A program made the position numbers and the translations under genes. A stretch of DNA of 64,000 nt from Hyphomicrobium_A sp963782555 (GTDB taxonomy: Bacteria > Pseudomonadota > Alphaproteobacteria > Rhizobiales > Hyphomicrobiaceae): assembly GCA_963782555.1 (NCBI GenBank), contig CAWAKB010000003.1, positions 248,001-312,000 of the forward strand. The letters run 5' to 3'. Below the pieces are notes generated by a model. The model worked only from the letters and a program-made list of their open reading frames with translations. It was not told the origin of the DNA and ran no database searches. Of this stretch, positions 1 to 8,807 are shown one piece after another. Within the stretch, counting starts at the first letter, position 1. Each line of letters opens with the position of its first letter.

Positions 1-392
1 GGCTTGCCGTTTTCGGCCGCGACCTCAATCTTGCCGGGCCCCTTGATGCTCCCGGTCCCGTGGAAGTGGTCGACCTTGTTCTTGCGCAACAAGAACGCCA
101 CGCCGTCGACGTTGCCCTTCACGCCCTCGTCCTTGAAGGCCATCATCTTGGCGAGTTCGAGCTTGGGCTTGACCTCGATCCCCATATCGCCCAGCGCATG
201 CTTCGCCTCCTCGAACAGCTCAGAGGCGTGCAGCAGCGCCTTCGAGGGGATGCAGCCCACGTTGAGGCAGGTCCCTCCGGGCGTCGCCCGTTTCTCGACG
301 ACCGCGACCTTCAATCCGAGCTGGCTGGCGCGGATGGCGCACACGTAGCCCCCGGGGCCCGTGCCGATGACGATCAGATCGTAGGCGCTCAA
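1..392 (-). CDS. lpd: Dihydrolipoyl dehydrogenase (E3), N-terminal part, cut by window edge
   Basis: E3 flavoprotein that reoxidises lipoamide for 2-oxoglutarate dehydrogenase. About 130 residues are visible. The FAD-binding GTGPGGYVCAIRASQLG motif lies at residues 10-26, followed by the redox-active disulfide motif GGTCLNVGCIPSKALL. The start is a TTG at 392, with GAGG about 8 nt upstream; the nearby upstream GTG is out of frame and meets a stop. It is the last visible gene of the mdh-suc operon and starts 10 nt after the VOC gene stop, so cotranscription is likely. The rest of the gene lies beyond position 1. Confidence 0.95.
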   Translation of the reverse strand, partial: MSAYDLIVIGTGPGGYVCAIRASQLGLKVAVVEKRATPGGTCLNVGCIPSKALLHASELFEEAKHALGDMGIEVKPKLELAKMMAFKDEGVKGNVDGVAFLLRKNKVDHFHGTGSIKGPGKIEVAAENGK

Positions 393-402
393 GATGTTGT
401 CC

Positions 403-831
403 TCACGGGTTGAGTGGAAGCGGCGCGCCGAATGCCCACACGTACCCGTAAGGGTCTTTCAGGCGCCCGTAGCGCATGACCCAGAACGTGTCGGTCGCCG
501 GCATAGTGACCGTGGCGCCGGCACTCTGGGCCCGGGCAATCGCGCCGTCGACCTCCAGGGGCGACTTGAGGTTGACCTGGATCGTGATGCTGGCCTGGCC
601 CTCGGAGCCGCGGGGCGCCACGTCCTTGATGTACTCGGGAAAGAAGTCCGACAGCATGAAGTGCCCGCCGAACGCCTTCAAGGCGGCGTGCATGACCTGC
701 TGCTTGTCCTCGGTCAGCTCCTGGTACACGACCTCCGCTCCAAAGGCCTTTTTGTAGAAATCTATAGCCTCGAGGCCTTTGCTCACCGTGAGGTAAACCT
801 CGATAACCGCAGAAACTGCTGCTTCAGCCAT
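403..831 (-). CDS. VOC-superfamily (PhnB-like glyoxalase fold) protein
   Basis: This 142-residue protein has the vicinal-oxygen-chelate fold, as judged by the N-terminal TVSKGLEAIDFYKKAFGAEV, an internal KAFGGHFMLSDFFPE and a C-terminal RLKDPYGYVWAFG, typical of the PhnB/YdcJ-like subgroup. It sits between sucB (27 nt away) and lpd (10 nt away), same strand, so it is probably cotranscribed with the 2-oxoglutarate dehydrogenase genes. No substrate can be assigned. The subgroup often lacks demonstrated enzymatic activity, so a metabolic role in the TCA operon is only suggested by position. Confidence 0.85.
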   Translation of the reverse strand: MAEAAVSAVIEVYLTVSKGLEAIDFYKKAFGAEVVYQELTEDKQQVMHAALKAFGGHFMLSDFFPEYIKDVAPRGSEGQASITIQVNLKSPLEVDGAIARAQSAGATVTMPATDTFWVMRYGRLKDPYGYVWAFGAPLPLNP

Positions 832-858
832 TCTTGAACTCCCCCAGGCGTTGAGGCC

Positions 859-2163
859 TTAGAGCTCTAGAATAAACCGTTGCGGCTCCTCGAGACACTC
901 TTTCACGCGCACCAGGAAGGCGACGGCCTCTTTTCCGTCGACGATACGGTGGTCATAGCTGAGCGCCAGGTACATCATGGGCCGCGCCACCACCTGCCCG
1001 TTGCGCACCACGGCGCGCTCCTCGATGCGGTGCATGCCGAGGATCCCCGACTGCGGCGCATTGAGGATGGGCGTCGACATCAGCGAGCCGTAGACGCCGC
1101 CGTTGGTGATGGTGAAGGTGCCCCCCTGCATCTCGTCGATGCCGAGCTTGCCCTCGCGGGCGCGCTTGCCGAAATCGGTGATGTGCGCCTCGATCTCGGC
1201 CAGCGTCATGCGGTCGGCCTCGCGGATCACCGGCACCACCAGCCCGCGCTCGGTGCCGACGGCGACCCCGATGTGGTAGTAGTTCTTGTAGATGATCTCG
1301 TCGCCGTCGATCTCGGCGTTGACGGCCGGGATCTCCTTCAAGGCCTGCAGGCACGCCTTGACGAAGAAGCCCATGAACCCGAGCTTGATGCCGTGGCGCT
1401 TCTCAAACAGCTCCTTGTACTCGGAGCGGAGCTTCATCACCGCGCTCATATCGACGTCGTTGAACGTCGTCAGCATCGCCGCGGTGTTCTGCGCATCCTT
1501 CAAGCGCTGAGCGATGGTCTGGCGCAGCCTGGTCATGCGCACGCGCTCCTCGCGCGCCGCATCGTTGGCGGCCGAGGGCAGCCGCAGGCCGTGCCTGGGC
1601 ACCGGCATCGGAGCTGAGGCGCGCGCGAGGGCCTGCTTGGGCGCGGGCGCGACCTCCTCCGGCTCCTCGTCCTCCTCAGCCTCTGCTTCGGCGCGGGCGG
1701 CGATCACGTCCTCCTTGAGGACCTGACCCCGGCGCCCCGAGCCCGCAATCGCCTCTCCATCGAGGCCGGCCTCGGCAAGCTGCTTGCGGGCGGCCGGGCT
1801 CGGCGGCATCTCGCCCTTGGCGGCTTTGGGTGCGGCAGGCGTGGGCGCGGCAGCAGGAGCCGCTGCCGGGGCAGGCGCGGGCTTGCTCACGGGTGCAGGA
1901 GCTGCAGCGGCCGCACCGGCCGCGGCGCCATTGCTGATGGCGCCCAACACGGCGCCGACCGCCACCGTCATCCCTTCCGTCGCCTTGATCTCTCCCAGCA
2001 CGCCCGCAACGGGGGCCGGCACCTCGACCGTGACCTTGTCGGTCTCCAGCTCGACCAGCGGCTCGTCCACCGCGACGGTTTCGCCCGCGGCCTTGAACCA
2101 TTTGCCGACGATCGCCTCGGTTACGCTCTCACCCAGCGTCGGCACGCGAATCTCGATCGCCAT
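859..2163 (-). CDS. sucB: Dihydrolipoyllysine succinyltransferase (E2 of 2-oxoglutarate dehydrogenase)
   Basis: E2 core of the 2-oxoglutarate dehydrogenase complex, 434 residues. It has one N-terminal lipoyl domain (start MAIEIRVPTLGESVTEA, lipoyl lysine in the ELETDKVTVEV motif), an Ala/Pro-rich linker, a peripheral subunit-binding domain near residues 120-160 (PSPAARKQLAEAGLDGEAI) and a C-terminal acyltransferase domain ending with the catalytic SYDHRIVDGKEAV motif. The ATG at 2163 is chosen because it has a GAGG site 6-8 nt upstream and begins the family-typical N terminus; a longer frame upstream overlaps sucA and has no homology-like content. It follows sucA after 82 nt. Confidence 0.97.
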   Translation of the reverse strand: MAIEIRVPTLGESVTEAIVGKWFKAAGETVAVDEPLVELETDKVTVEVPAPVAGVLGEIKATEGMTVAVGAVLGAISNGAAAGAAAAAPAPVSKPAPAPAAAPAAAPTPAAPKAAKGEMPPSPAARKQLAEAGLDGEAIAGSGRRGQVLKEDVIAARAEAEAEEDEEPEEVAPAPKQALARASAPMPVPRHGLRLPSAANDAAREERVRMTRLRQTIAQRLKDAQNTAAMLTTFNDVDMSAVMKLRSEYKELFEKRHGIKLGFMGFFVKACLQALKEIPAVNAEIDGDEIIYKNYYHIGVAVGTERGLVVPVIREADRMTLAEIEAHITDFGKRAREGKLGIDEMQGGTFTITNGGVYGSLMSTPILNAPQSGILGMHRIEERAVVRNGQVVARPMMYLALSYDHRIVDGKEAVAFLVRVKECLEEPQRFILEL

Positions 2164-2245
2164 CTTGTCCTCACCTCGCCGCAAAAAACCAAAGACCCGA
2201 TCCCGAATGCAGCCGATTGCACGTGTCAGGATTGCGATCTCCTGC

Positions 2246-5212
2246 TCAAGCACCTGCCCCGCCCGAGAGCGCCTCAGTCACCAAGGATTTCTGCTCGTGC
2301 TGATGCTTCGACATGAGACCCGTGGCCGTCGCCGCCGATGCCGGCCGTCCGGCATAGAGGGGGCGCCGGTGCTCGGCCTCGATGCGCTCCAGCACCCACG
2401 CCAGATTGGGCTCGATAAAGCTCCAGGCGCCCATATTCTTGGGCTCCTCCTGGCACCACACCATCTCTGCCTGCTTGAAACGGCTAAGCTCGTGCATCAA
2501 GGCGCGGGCGGGGAACGGGTAAAGCTGCTCCACGCGCAGGATGTAGACATCGTCGATGCCGGCCGCCTCGCGGGCCTCGTAGATGTCGTAATAGACTTTG
2601 CCCGAGCACAGCACCACGCGCTTGATCTCATTGTCCGGCTTGAGCTTGATCTTCTGTCCCGGCCGGTGCTCCGCGTCGTCCCAGAGAAGCCGGTGGAAGG
2701 TGGTGTTGGGGCCCATCTCCTCGAGGCTCGAGATCACGCGCTTGTGGCGCAGGAGCGACTTCGGCGTCATCAGGATCAACGGTTTGCGGAAGGTGCGGTG
2801 CAGCTGGCGGCGCAGCACGTGGAAATAGTTGGCGGGCGTCGTGCAGTTGGCCACCTGCCAGTTGTCCTCTGCGCACAGCTGCAGGAAGCGCTCGAGCCGC
2901 GCCGAGGAATGCTCCGGCCCCTGGCCCTCGTAGCCGTGCGGTAGCAGGCAGACGAGGCCCGACATCCTCAGCCACTTGCGCTCGCCCGAGGAGATGAACT
3001 GGTCGAAGACGACCTGCGCCCCGTTGGCGAAATCGCCGAACTGGGCCTCCCACATGGTGAGCGCCTTGGGCTCGGCCAGCGAGTAGCCGTACTCGAATCC
3101 GAGCACGGCCTCCTCCGACAGCATCGAGTTGATCACCTCGAAGTTCGCCTGGTCGTTGGCGACGTGCCGCAAGGGCGTCCAGCGGCGCTCGGTCTCCTGG
3201 TCGATCAGCACCGAATGGCGCTGCGAGAAGGTCCCGCGTTCCGAATCCTGCCCGGACAAGCGCACCGGGAACCCTTCCGACAGCAGCGCCCCGAAGGCCA
3301 GGTGCTCGGCCATCGACCAATCGATGCCCTGGCCTGAGTCGATCATCTCGCGGCGCCGCTCGAGCAAGCGCCGCACCGCCTTGTGGGCGTGGAAGTCGTT
3401 CGGGATGCTGGTGATGCGGCGACCGATGGTCTTCAGCTGCTCGATGTCGACGCCGGTCACGCCGCGGCGCGCGTCGTCATTGGCGAACCCCATGCCCGAC
3501 CAGCGGCCATCGAGCCAATCGGCCTTATTGGGCTTGTAAGCATCGGCCGATGCGAACTCCTCGTCAAGCTGGCTGCGCAAGGCGCTCTTGATGCGCTCGA
3601 AGTCCTCGGTCGAGACCACGCCCTCCTCGGCCAGGCGCTTGGCATAGATATCGATGACCGTGGGGTGCGATTTGATCGCCTTGTACATCAACGGCTGCGT
3701 GAACATCGGCTCGTCGGCCTCGTTGTGGCCGAAGCGCCGGTAGCAGAACATGTCGATGACGACGGGCTTCTGGAATTTCTGGCGGAACTCGGTGGCGATC
3801 TTGGCGACGTGGACGACGGCCTCCGGGTCGTCGCCGTTCACGTGGAAGATCGGCGCCTCGATCATGCGCGCCACATCCGAGCAATAGGGCGACGAGCGCG
3901 AGTAGCGCGGGTTGGTGGTAAAGCCGATCTGGTTGTTGATGATGAAGTGGATGGAGCCGCCGGTGCGGTGGCCCTTGAGGCCCGACAGGCCGAAGCATTC
4001 CGCCACCACGCCCTGACCGGCAAACGCCGCATCCCCGTGCAGCAGCAGCGGCATCACCGGCGTGCGCTCGCCGGGCGCGCAGCCGCGCTGGTCCTGCTTG
4101 GCGCGCACTTTTCCAAGCACCACGGGATCGACGATCTCAAGGTGCGAGGGGTTGGCGGTCAGCGACAGGTGCACGTTGTTGCCGTCGAAGGCGCGGTCGG
4201 AGGAGGCACCCAGGTGATATTTGACGTCGCCCGAGCCCTCGACGTCCTCGGGCTTCCACGATCCGCCCTTGAACTCGTTGAAAATCGCCCGGTAGGGCTT
4301 GGCCATGACGTTGGCCAGCACGTTGAGGCGGCCGCGGTGGGCCATGCCGATGATGATCTCTTTGACGCCGAGCTGGCCGCCGCGCTTGATGATCTGCTCC
4401 AGGGCCGGGACCATCGCCTCCGCCCCGTCGATGCCGAAGCGCTTGGTGCCGGTGTACTTCACGTCGCAGAACTTCTCGAAGGTCTCCGTCTCGATGAGCT
4501 TCGAAAGGATGGCGCGGCGCCCCTCGGGCGTGAAGCGAATGTCCTTTTCCTCGCCCTCGATGCGGTCCTGGATCCAGGCCTTCTGCGAGGGGCTGGTGAT
4601 GTGCATGAACTGCACGCCGATGTGCCGGCAGTAAGTGCGGCGCACGATGCGCAGGATCTGGCGCATGGTCGCGGTCTCGAGCCCCAGCACCCGGTCGATG
4701 AAGATGGGCCGGTCGAGATCTGCCTCGGTGAATCCGTAGGTCTCGGGCTTGAGCTCGCGGTGCACCTTGCGGTCGGCCAGACCCAAGGGATCGAGATCGG
4801 CGGCGAGGTGGCCCATCACGCGGTAGGCACGGATCAGCATCAGCGCGCGGATCGAATCCTGCGTGGCACGCAGCGACGCGGCGGGCGACATCTCGAAACC
4901 GAAGGACTGCGCCTTGGCCTGCAGGCTGTCGCGCAATTTGCGCTCGGTCGCGTCGTAGTCGCCGGTCAACGCCGCAACCAGCTCGCCGTTGGCCTCGATC
5001 TCGGGCAGCCGCGTGCCCCAGGTGGGGCCGCGGGCCTCCATGCGGCTCACGTCCCGGTCCTCGTTCAGGCTCTCGAAGAAGTGGCGCCACTCGTCGCTGA
5101 CCGAGCCGGGATTGCGCTCGTACTCGGACTGCATCTCCTCCACGTACGCCGCGTTGGCGCCGCTTAGAAACGAGGTGCGCAGAAATCGTTCGTTGAGGGG
5201 TTGGCGAGGCAT
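2246..5212 (-). CDS. sucA: 2-oxoglutarate dehydrogenase E1 component
   Basis: Thiamine-diphosphate-dependent E1 subunit that decarboxylates 2-oxoglutarate and passes succinyl to the SucB lipoyl group. At 988 residues it matches alphaproteobacterial SucA. The N terminus (NERFLRTSFLSGANAAYVEE) is the usual E1o start, and family motifs are present: IGMAHRGRLNVLANV, HGDAAFAGQGVVAECFGLS, IHFIINNQIGFTTNPRYSRS and the C-terminal EEPKNMGAWSFIEP. It lies 110 nt after sucD and 82 nt before sucB on the same strand. No internal disruption was seen. Confidence 0.98.
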   Translation of the reverse strand: MPRQPLNERFLRTSFLSGANAAYVEEMQSEYERNPGSVSDEWRHFFESLNEDRDVSRMEARGPTWGTRLPEIEANGELVAALTGDYDATERKLRDSLQAKAQSFGFEMSPAASLRATQDSIRALMLIRAYRVMGHLAADLDPLGLADRKVHRELKPETYGFTEADLDRPIFIDRVLGLETATMRQILRIVRRTYCRHIGVQFMHITSPSQKAWIQDRIEGEEKDIRFTPEGRRAILSKLIETETFEKFCDVKYTGTKRFGIDGAEAMVPALEQIIKRGGQLGVKEIIIGMAHRGRLNVLANVMAKPYRAIFNEFKGGSWKPEDVEGSGDVKYHLGASSDRAFDGNNVHLSLTANPSHLEIVDPVVLGKVRAKQDQRGCAPGERTPVMPLLLHGDAAFAGQGVVAECFGLSGLKGHRTGGSIHFIINNQIGFTTNPRYSRSSPYCSDVARMIEAPIFHVNGDDPEAVVHVAKIATEFRQKFQKPVVIDMFCYRRFGHNEADEPMFTQPLMYKAIKSHPTVIDIYAKRLAEEGVVSTEDFERIKSALRSQLDEEFASADAYKPNKADWLDGRWSGMGFANDDARRGVTGVDIEQLKTIGRRITSIPNDFHAHKAVRRLLERRREMIDSGQGIDWSMAEHLAFGALLSEGFPVRLSGQDSERGTFSQRHSVLIDQETERRWTPLRHVANDQANFEVINSMLSEEAVLGFEYGYSLAEPKALTMWEAQFGDFANGAQVVFDQFISSGERKWLRMSGLVCLLPHGYEGQGPEHSSARLERFLQLCAEDNWQVANCTTPANYFHVLRRQLHRTFRKPLILMTPKSLLRHKRVISSLEEMGPNTTFHRLLWDDAEHRPGQKIKLKPDNEIKRVVLCSGKVYYDIYEAREAAGIDDVYILRVEQLYPFPARALMHELSRFKQAEMVWCQEEPKNMGAWSFIEPNLAWVLERIEAEHRRPLYAGRPASAATATGLMSKHQHEQKSLVTEALSGGAGA

Positions 5213-5322
5213 GGAAAGGTCCGTTCAATGTACCTAATTGCTGCAGTGCAGGCCTGCAAGAACCAGCTCAAATCGAGGGAGCTGAGGTCTGGTGAGGCCG
5301 TAGTGTGCAGCGCAGCATACGC

Positions 5323-6249
5323 CTACTTCGCCAGTTTGGCATGCTGAGATTGACCTTTTAGGACATCGACCAAGGTCGTCCCCAGCGCCGCGGGGCTTGC
5401 CGCAATGGCGATGCCGGCCGAGCGCATGGCCTCGAGCTTGTCCTCCGCCTTGCCCTTGCCGCCGGAGATGATGGCACCCGCATGTCCCATGCGCCGGCCC
5501 GGCGGCGCGGTGACGCCGGCGATGAACCCGGCCATCGGCTTGGCGCGCCCGCGCTTGGCCTCGTCCTTGATGAACTCGGCCGCATCCTCCTCGGCCGCGC
5601 CGCCGATCTCGCCGATCATAATGATGGAGTGGGTGTAGGGGTCGGCGAGGAACAGCTCCAGCACGTCGATGAACTCTGTTCCCTTGACGGGGTCGCCGCC
5701 GATGCCGACCGCGGTCGTCTGTCCCAAGCCCACGTCGGTGGTCTGCTTCACCGCCTCGTAGGTCAAGGTGCCGGAGCGGGAGACGATGCCGACTGAGCCG
5801 GCCTTGAAGATGTTGCCCGGCATGATGCCGATCTTGCACTCATCAGGTGTCAGCACGCCGGGACAGTTGGGGCCGATGAGGCGGGAGGCGGAGCCGTCGA
5901 GCGCGCGCTTTACCTTCACCATGTCGAGCACCGGGATGCCCTCGGTGATGGCGACGATCAGCCCGATCCCGGCGTCGATGGCCTCGAGGATGGCGTCGCC
6001 TGCGAACGGCGGCGGCACGTAGATAGCGGAGGCATCGGCCCCGGTCGCGGCCTTGGCCTCGAGCACGGTATCGAACAGCGGCACGTCGGCCAGCTCCGCG
6101 TCCGTGTGCTTGGTGCCCCCCTTGCCGGGCGTCACGCCGCCGACGATGGCGGTCCCATACTCCCTGGCCTGCTTGGTGTGGAAAGTGCCCTGGCTGCCGG
6201 TGATCCCCTGGCAGATCACCTTGGTGGACTTGTCGACGAGAATGGCCAT
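5323..6249 (-). CDS. sucD: Succinyl-CoA synthetase alpha subunit
   Basis: Alpha subunit of ADP-forming succinate-CoA ligase, 308 residues. The start ATG at 6249 gives the canonical MAILVDKSTKVICQGITGSQ. The CoA-binding Rossmann region is N-terminal, and the phosphohistidine loop GHAGAIISGGKGKAEDK is near residues 245-262. It follows sucC after 130 nt and precedes sucA. The ribosome-binding site is weak (a GGGGTAGCGGA stretch), and translation may benefit from the polycistronic message. An ATG-less extension of the frame upstream was not used. Confidence 0.97.
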   Translation of the reverse strand: MAILVDKSTKVICQGITGSQGTFHTKQAREYGTAIVGGVTPGKGGTKHTDAELADVPLFDTVLEAKAATGADASAIYVPPPFAGDAILEAIDAGIGLIVAITEGIPVLDMVKVKRALDGSASRLIGPNCPGVLTPDECKIGIMPGNIFKAGSVGIVSRSGTLTYEAVKQTTDVGLGQTTAVGIGGDPVKGTEFIDVLELFLADPYTHSIIMIGEIGGAAEEDAAEFIKDEAKRGRAKPMAGFIAGVTAPPGRRMGHAGAIISGGKGKAEDKLEAMRSAGIAIAASPAALGTTLVDVLKGQSQHAKLAK

Positions 6250-6379
6250 GTTGCCGTCCGCTACCCCTGTGCCGCGCACTCTAGAGGCTCTTGCTGCACT
6301 GCATCAAGGTAGACCAATGGGCATGCGTGCGACAACGCGTCAATTCGAAAGCGCGCCGTATTCATGGGCTCGGCCCGCA

Positions 6380-7582
6380 TCAGGCCGCTTCCTTCACCGC
6401 CTCGGTGATCTTGGCGGCGGCATCGCCCAGGTCATCGGCCGGCACGATCTTGAGGCCGCTCTCGGCCAGGATCTTCTTGCCGAGCTCGACGTTGGTGCCT
6501 TCCAGCCGCACGACCAGCGGCACCGTGATCGCCATCTCGCGTGCGGCCGCGATCACGCCGTCCGCGATGATGTCGCAGCGCATGATGCCGCCGAAGATGT
6601 TGACCAGGATGCCTTTGACGGCGGGGTCCGACAGAATGATCTTGAAGGCCGCCTGCACTTTCTCCTTCGATGCACCGCCGCCGACGTCGAGAAAGTTCGC
6701 CGGCTCCGCGCCGTAGAGCTTGATGATGTCCATGGTCGCCATGGCGAGGCCGGCGCCGTTCACCATGCAGCCGATGGAGCCGTCGAGTTTTACATACGAA
6801 AGGTCGTGCTTGGAGGCCTCGACCTCCATCGGATCCTCCTCGCCCAGATCGCGCATCTCCACGATATCGGGATGGCGGTAAAGCGCGTTGGAATCGAAGC
6901 TCACCTTGGCGTCGAGGCAGGTGAGGGCCCCGTCCTTGGTGACGACCAGCGGATTGATCTCCAGCAGGCTGATGTCTTTCTCCAGCACCATCTTGTAGAG
7001 GTCGGCGATCAGCTTGCCGCAGGCCGCGAGCTGCTGCTTGCCCGTAAGCCCCAACGCAAAGGCGATCTTGCGGCCGTGGTAGGGCGCATAGCTGGTGGCC
7101 GGATCGATGGTGACGGTGATGATCTTCTCCGGCGTCTCGGCCGCCACCTCCTCGATGTTCATGCCGCCGGCCTGGCTGGCGATGAAGGCGACGCGCGAGC
7201 TTCCCCGGTCGACGAGTGCTGAGAGGTAGAGCTCGCGCGCGATCTCGCAGCTCTCGGTGACGTAGATGCGGTTGACGACGCGCCCGGCAGGCCCCGTCTG
7301 CTTGGTCACCAGCGTGTTGCCGAGCATCTGCTCGGCGATCGCACGCACCTCGTCCTTGGTCTTGGCGAAGCGGACGCCGCCCTTGTCGCCGGCCGCCTTC
7401 TCCTTGAACTTGCCCTTGCCGCGCCCGCCCGCGTGGATCTGCGCCTTTACCACCCAGATGGGTCCGGGAAGCTCTTGCGCCGCCTCGCCGGCCTCACGCG
7501 CGGAGAACGCGGCTTTGCCGCCCGGCGTCGGCACGCCGAACTGCTTCAGAAGTTCCTTGGCCTGGTACTCGTGGATATTCAT
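6380..7582 (-). CDS. sucC: Succinyl-CoA synthetase beta subunit
   Basis: Beta subunit of succinate-CoA ligase, 400 residues, with an ATP-grasp nucleotide-binding domain at the N terminus (MNIHEYQAKELLKQFGVPTP, then VKAQIHAGGRGKGKFK) and a C-terminal ligase/CoA domain (LDVGGGASKEKVQAAFKII, NIFGGIMRCDIIADGV). The ATG at 7582 is preceded by GAGGCGG and matches the family start; the open frame extends about 90 codons further upstream but only as a shadow of mdh. It follows mdh by 68 nt. Confidence 0.98.
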   Translation of the reverse strand: MNIHEYQAKELLKQFGVPTPGGKAAFSAREAGEAAQELPGPIWVVKAQIHAGGRGKGKFKEKAAGDKGGVRFAKTKDEVRAIAEQMLGNTLVTKQTGPAGRVVNRIYVTESCEIARELYLSALVDRGSSRVAFIASQAGGMNIEEVAAETPEKIITVTIDPATSYAPYHGRKIAFALGLTGKQQLAACGKLIADLYKMVLEKDISLLEINPLVVTKDGALTCLDAKVSFDSNALYRHPDIVEMRDLGEEDPMEVEASKHDLSYVKLDGSIGCMVNGAGLAMATMDIIKLYGAEPANFLDVGGGASKEKVQAAFKIILSDPAVKGILVNIFGGIMRCDIIADGVIAAAREMAITVPLVVRLEGTNVELGKKILAESGLKIVPADDLGDAAAKITEAVKEAA

Positions 7583-7650
7583 TGAACCGCCTCGTCGAGA
7601 CTGAAGTTTCAGGAAAACGGGCGGGCTTTTCGCCTCTCGTTCTTGTGCTG

Positions 7651-8616
7651 CTAGGCCCCGAGCTGGGGCGCGATCTTGGTGCAGGCGTCGACCAGCCCCT
7701 TCACCGACTCGACCGACTTGATGAACATGGAGCGCTCGGCCGCGTTGAGGTCGATCTCGATGATCCGCTCCGCGCCGCCCGCGCCGATGATCACCGGCAC
7801 GCCGACATAGAGGCCTTTGACGCCGTACTCGCCGTTCAGATAGGCGGCGCACGGCAAGATGCGCTTTTTGTCCTTCAGATAGCTGTCAGTCATCTCCAAG
7901 GCCGAGGAGGCGGGCGCGTAGTAGGCGGAGCCGGTCTTCAACAGGCCCACGATCTCGCCGCCGCCCTTGCGCGTGCGCTCAACGATCTCGTCGAGGCGCT
8001 CCTGGCGCATCCAGCCCATGCGTACCACGTCGGGCAGCGGGATGCCGGCAATGGTCGAGTAGCGCACCAGCGGCACCATGTCGTCGCCGTGGCCGCCGAG
8101 CACGAAGGCGGAGACGTCCTCGACCGAGATGCCGAGTTCGGCGGCAAGGAAGTAGCGGAAGCGCGAGGTATCGAGCACGCCGGCCATGCCGATCACCATA
8201 TTGCGCGGCAGGCCCGACGCCTTCTGCAGGGCCCACACCATGGCGTCGAGCGGGTTGGTGATGACGATGACGAAGGAGCCGGGTGCGTATTTCTTGATGC
8301 CGGCGCCCACCTGCTCCATCACCTTGATGTTGATGCCGATCAGGTCGTCGCGGCTCATGCCGGGTTTGCGCGGCACGCCGGCGGTGACGATGCACACGTC
8401 CGCGCCCTCGATGTCGGCATAGGCATTGGTGCCGCGCATGCGGCAGTCGAAACCCTCGACCGAGCCCGACTGGGAGATGTCGAGCGCCTTGCCCTGCGGC
8501 AGCCCCTCGGCGATGTCGAAGATGACCGCGTCCCCCAATTCCTTGAGACCGATCAGATGCGCCAGCGTCCCGCCGATCATACCTCCGCCGATCAAGGCGA
8601 TCTTCGTGCGCGCCAT
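7651..8616 (-). CDS. mdh: Malate dehydrogenase (LDH-like type)
   Basis: NAD-dependent malate dehydrogenase, 321 residues, of the lactate-dehydrogenase-like group found in alphaproteobacteria. The N terminus (MARTKIALIGGGMIGGTLAH) is the NAD-binding glycine loop. The catalytic His is in FVLGGHGDDMVPLVR, and the substrate-binding Arg is in GVPRKPGMSRDDL. The ATG at 8616 has a GGAGAGGG site 6 nt upstream. It is the first gene of the mdh-sucCDAB-lpd operon and is divergent from the metalloprotease gene. In many Hyphomicrobiales zapE lies directly upstream; here 2.8 kb of plus-strand genes intervene. Confidence 0.97.
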   Translation of the reverse strand: MARTKIALIGGGMIGGTLAHLIGLKELGDAVIFDIAEGLPQGKALDISQSGSVEGFDCRMRGTNAYADIEGADVCIVTAGVPRKPGMSRDDLIGINIKVMEQVGAGIKKYAPGSFVIVITNPLDAMVWALQKASGLPRNMVIGMAGVLDTSRFRYFLAAELGISVEDVSAFVLGGHGDDMVPLVRYSTIAGIPLPDVVRMGWMRQERLDEIVERTRKGGGEIVGLLKTGSAYYAPASSALEMTDSYLKDKKRILPCAAYLNGEYGVKGLYVGVPVIIGAGGAERIIEIDLNAAERSMFIKSVESVKGLVDACTKIAPQLGA

Positions 8617-8807
8617 GCGTTCCCTCTCCCTCTGCCGGAAATTAATCATGCGGCGAAGTCTCACAGGCCAAGAAAGGCTGTGAGTGTGGCTCCGCCACAA
8701 CTCCGTCACGGCTACGTTTAGACTACCGTTCTCATCAGGAAAAGCCCAACTTCGGGCGGGGACAGATGGTTTGGCCTCGCGCCGCGCGAGGTCGCAGGGG
8801 GAGAGCG
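8617..8807. promoter_or_regulatory. Divergent intergenic region between mdh and metalloprotease gene
   Basis: This 191-nt region must contain the promoter for the whole mdh-suc operon (minus) and for the protease gene (plus). The only structure I see is a short perfect dyad, TGTGGC-TCC-GCCACA at 8685-8699. No confident -35/-10 pair can be read by eye. The promoter function is inferred from the gene arrangement. Confidence 0.4.

Noticed and set aside
3383..5167. 594-codon plus-strand ORF antisense to sucA
   Set aside because: Composition is the mirror of a GC-rich coding strand, with no motif or start signal; sucA on the other strand is certain.
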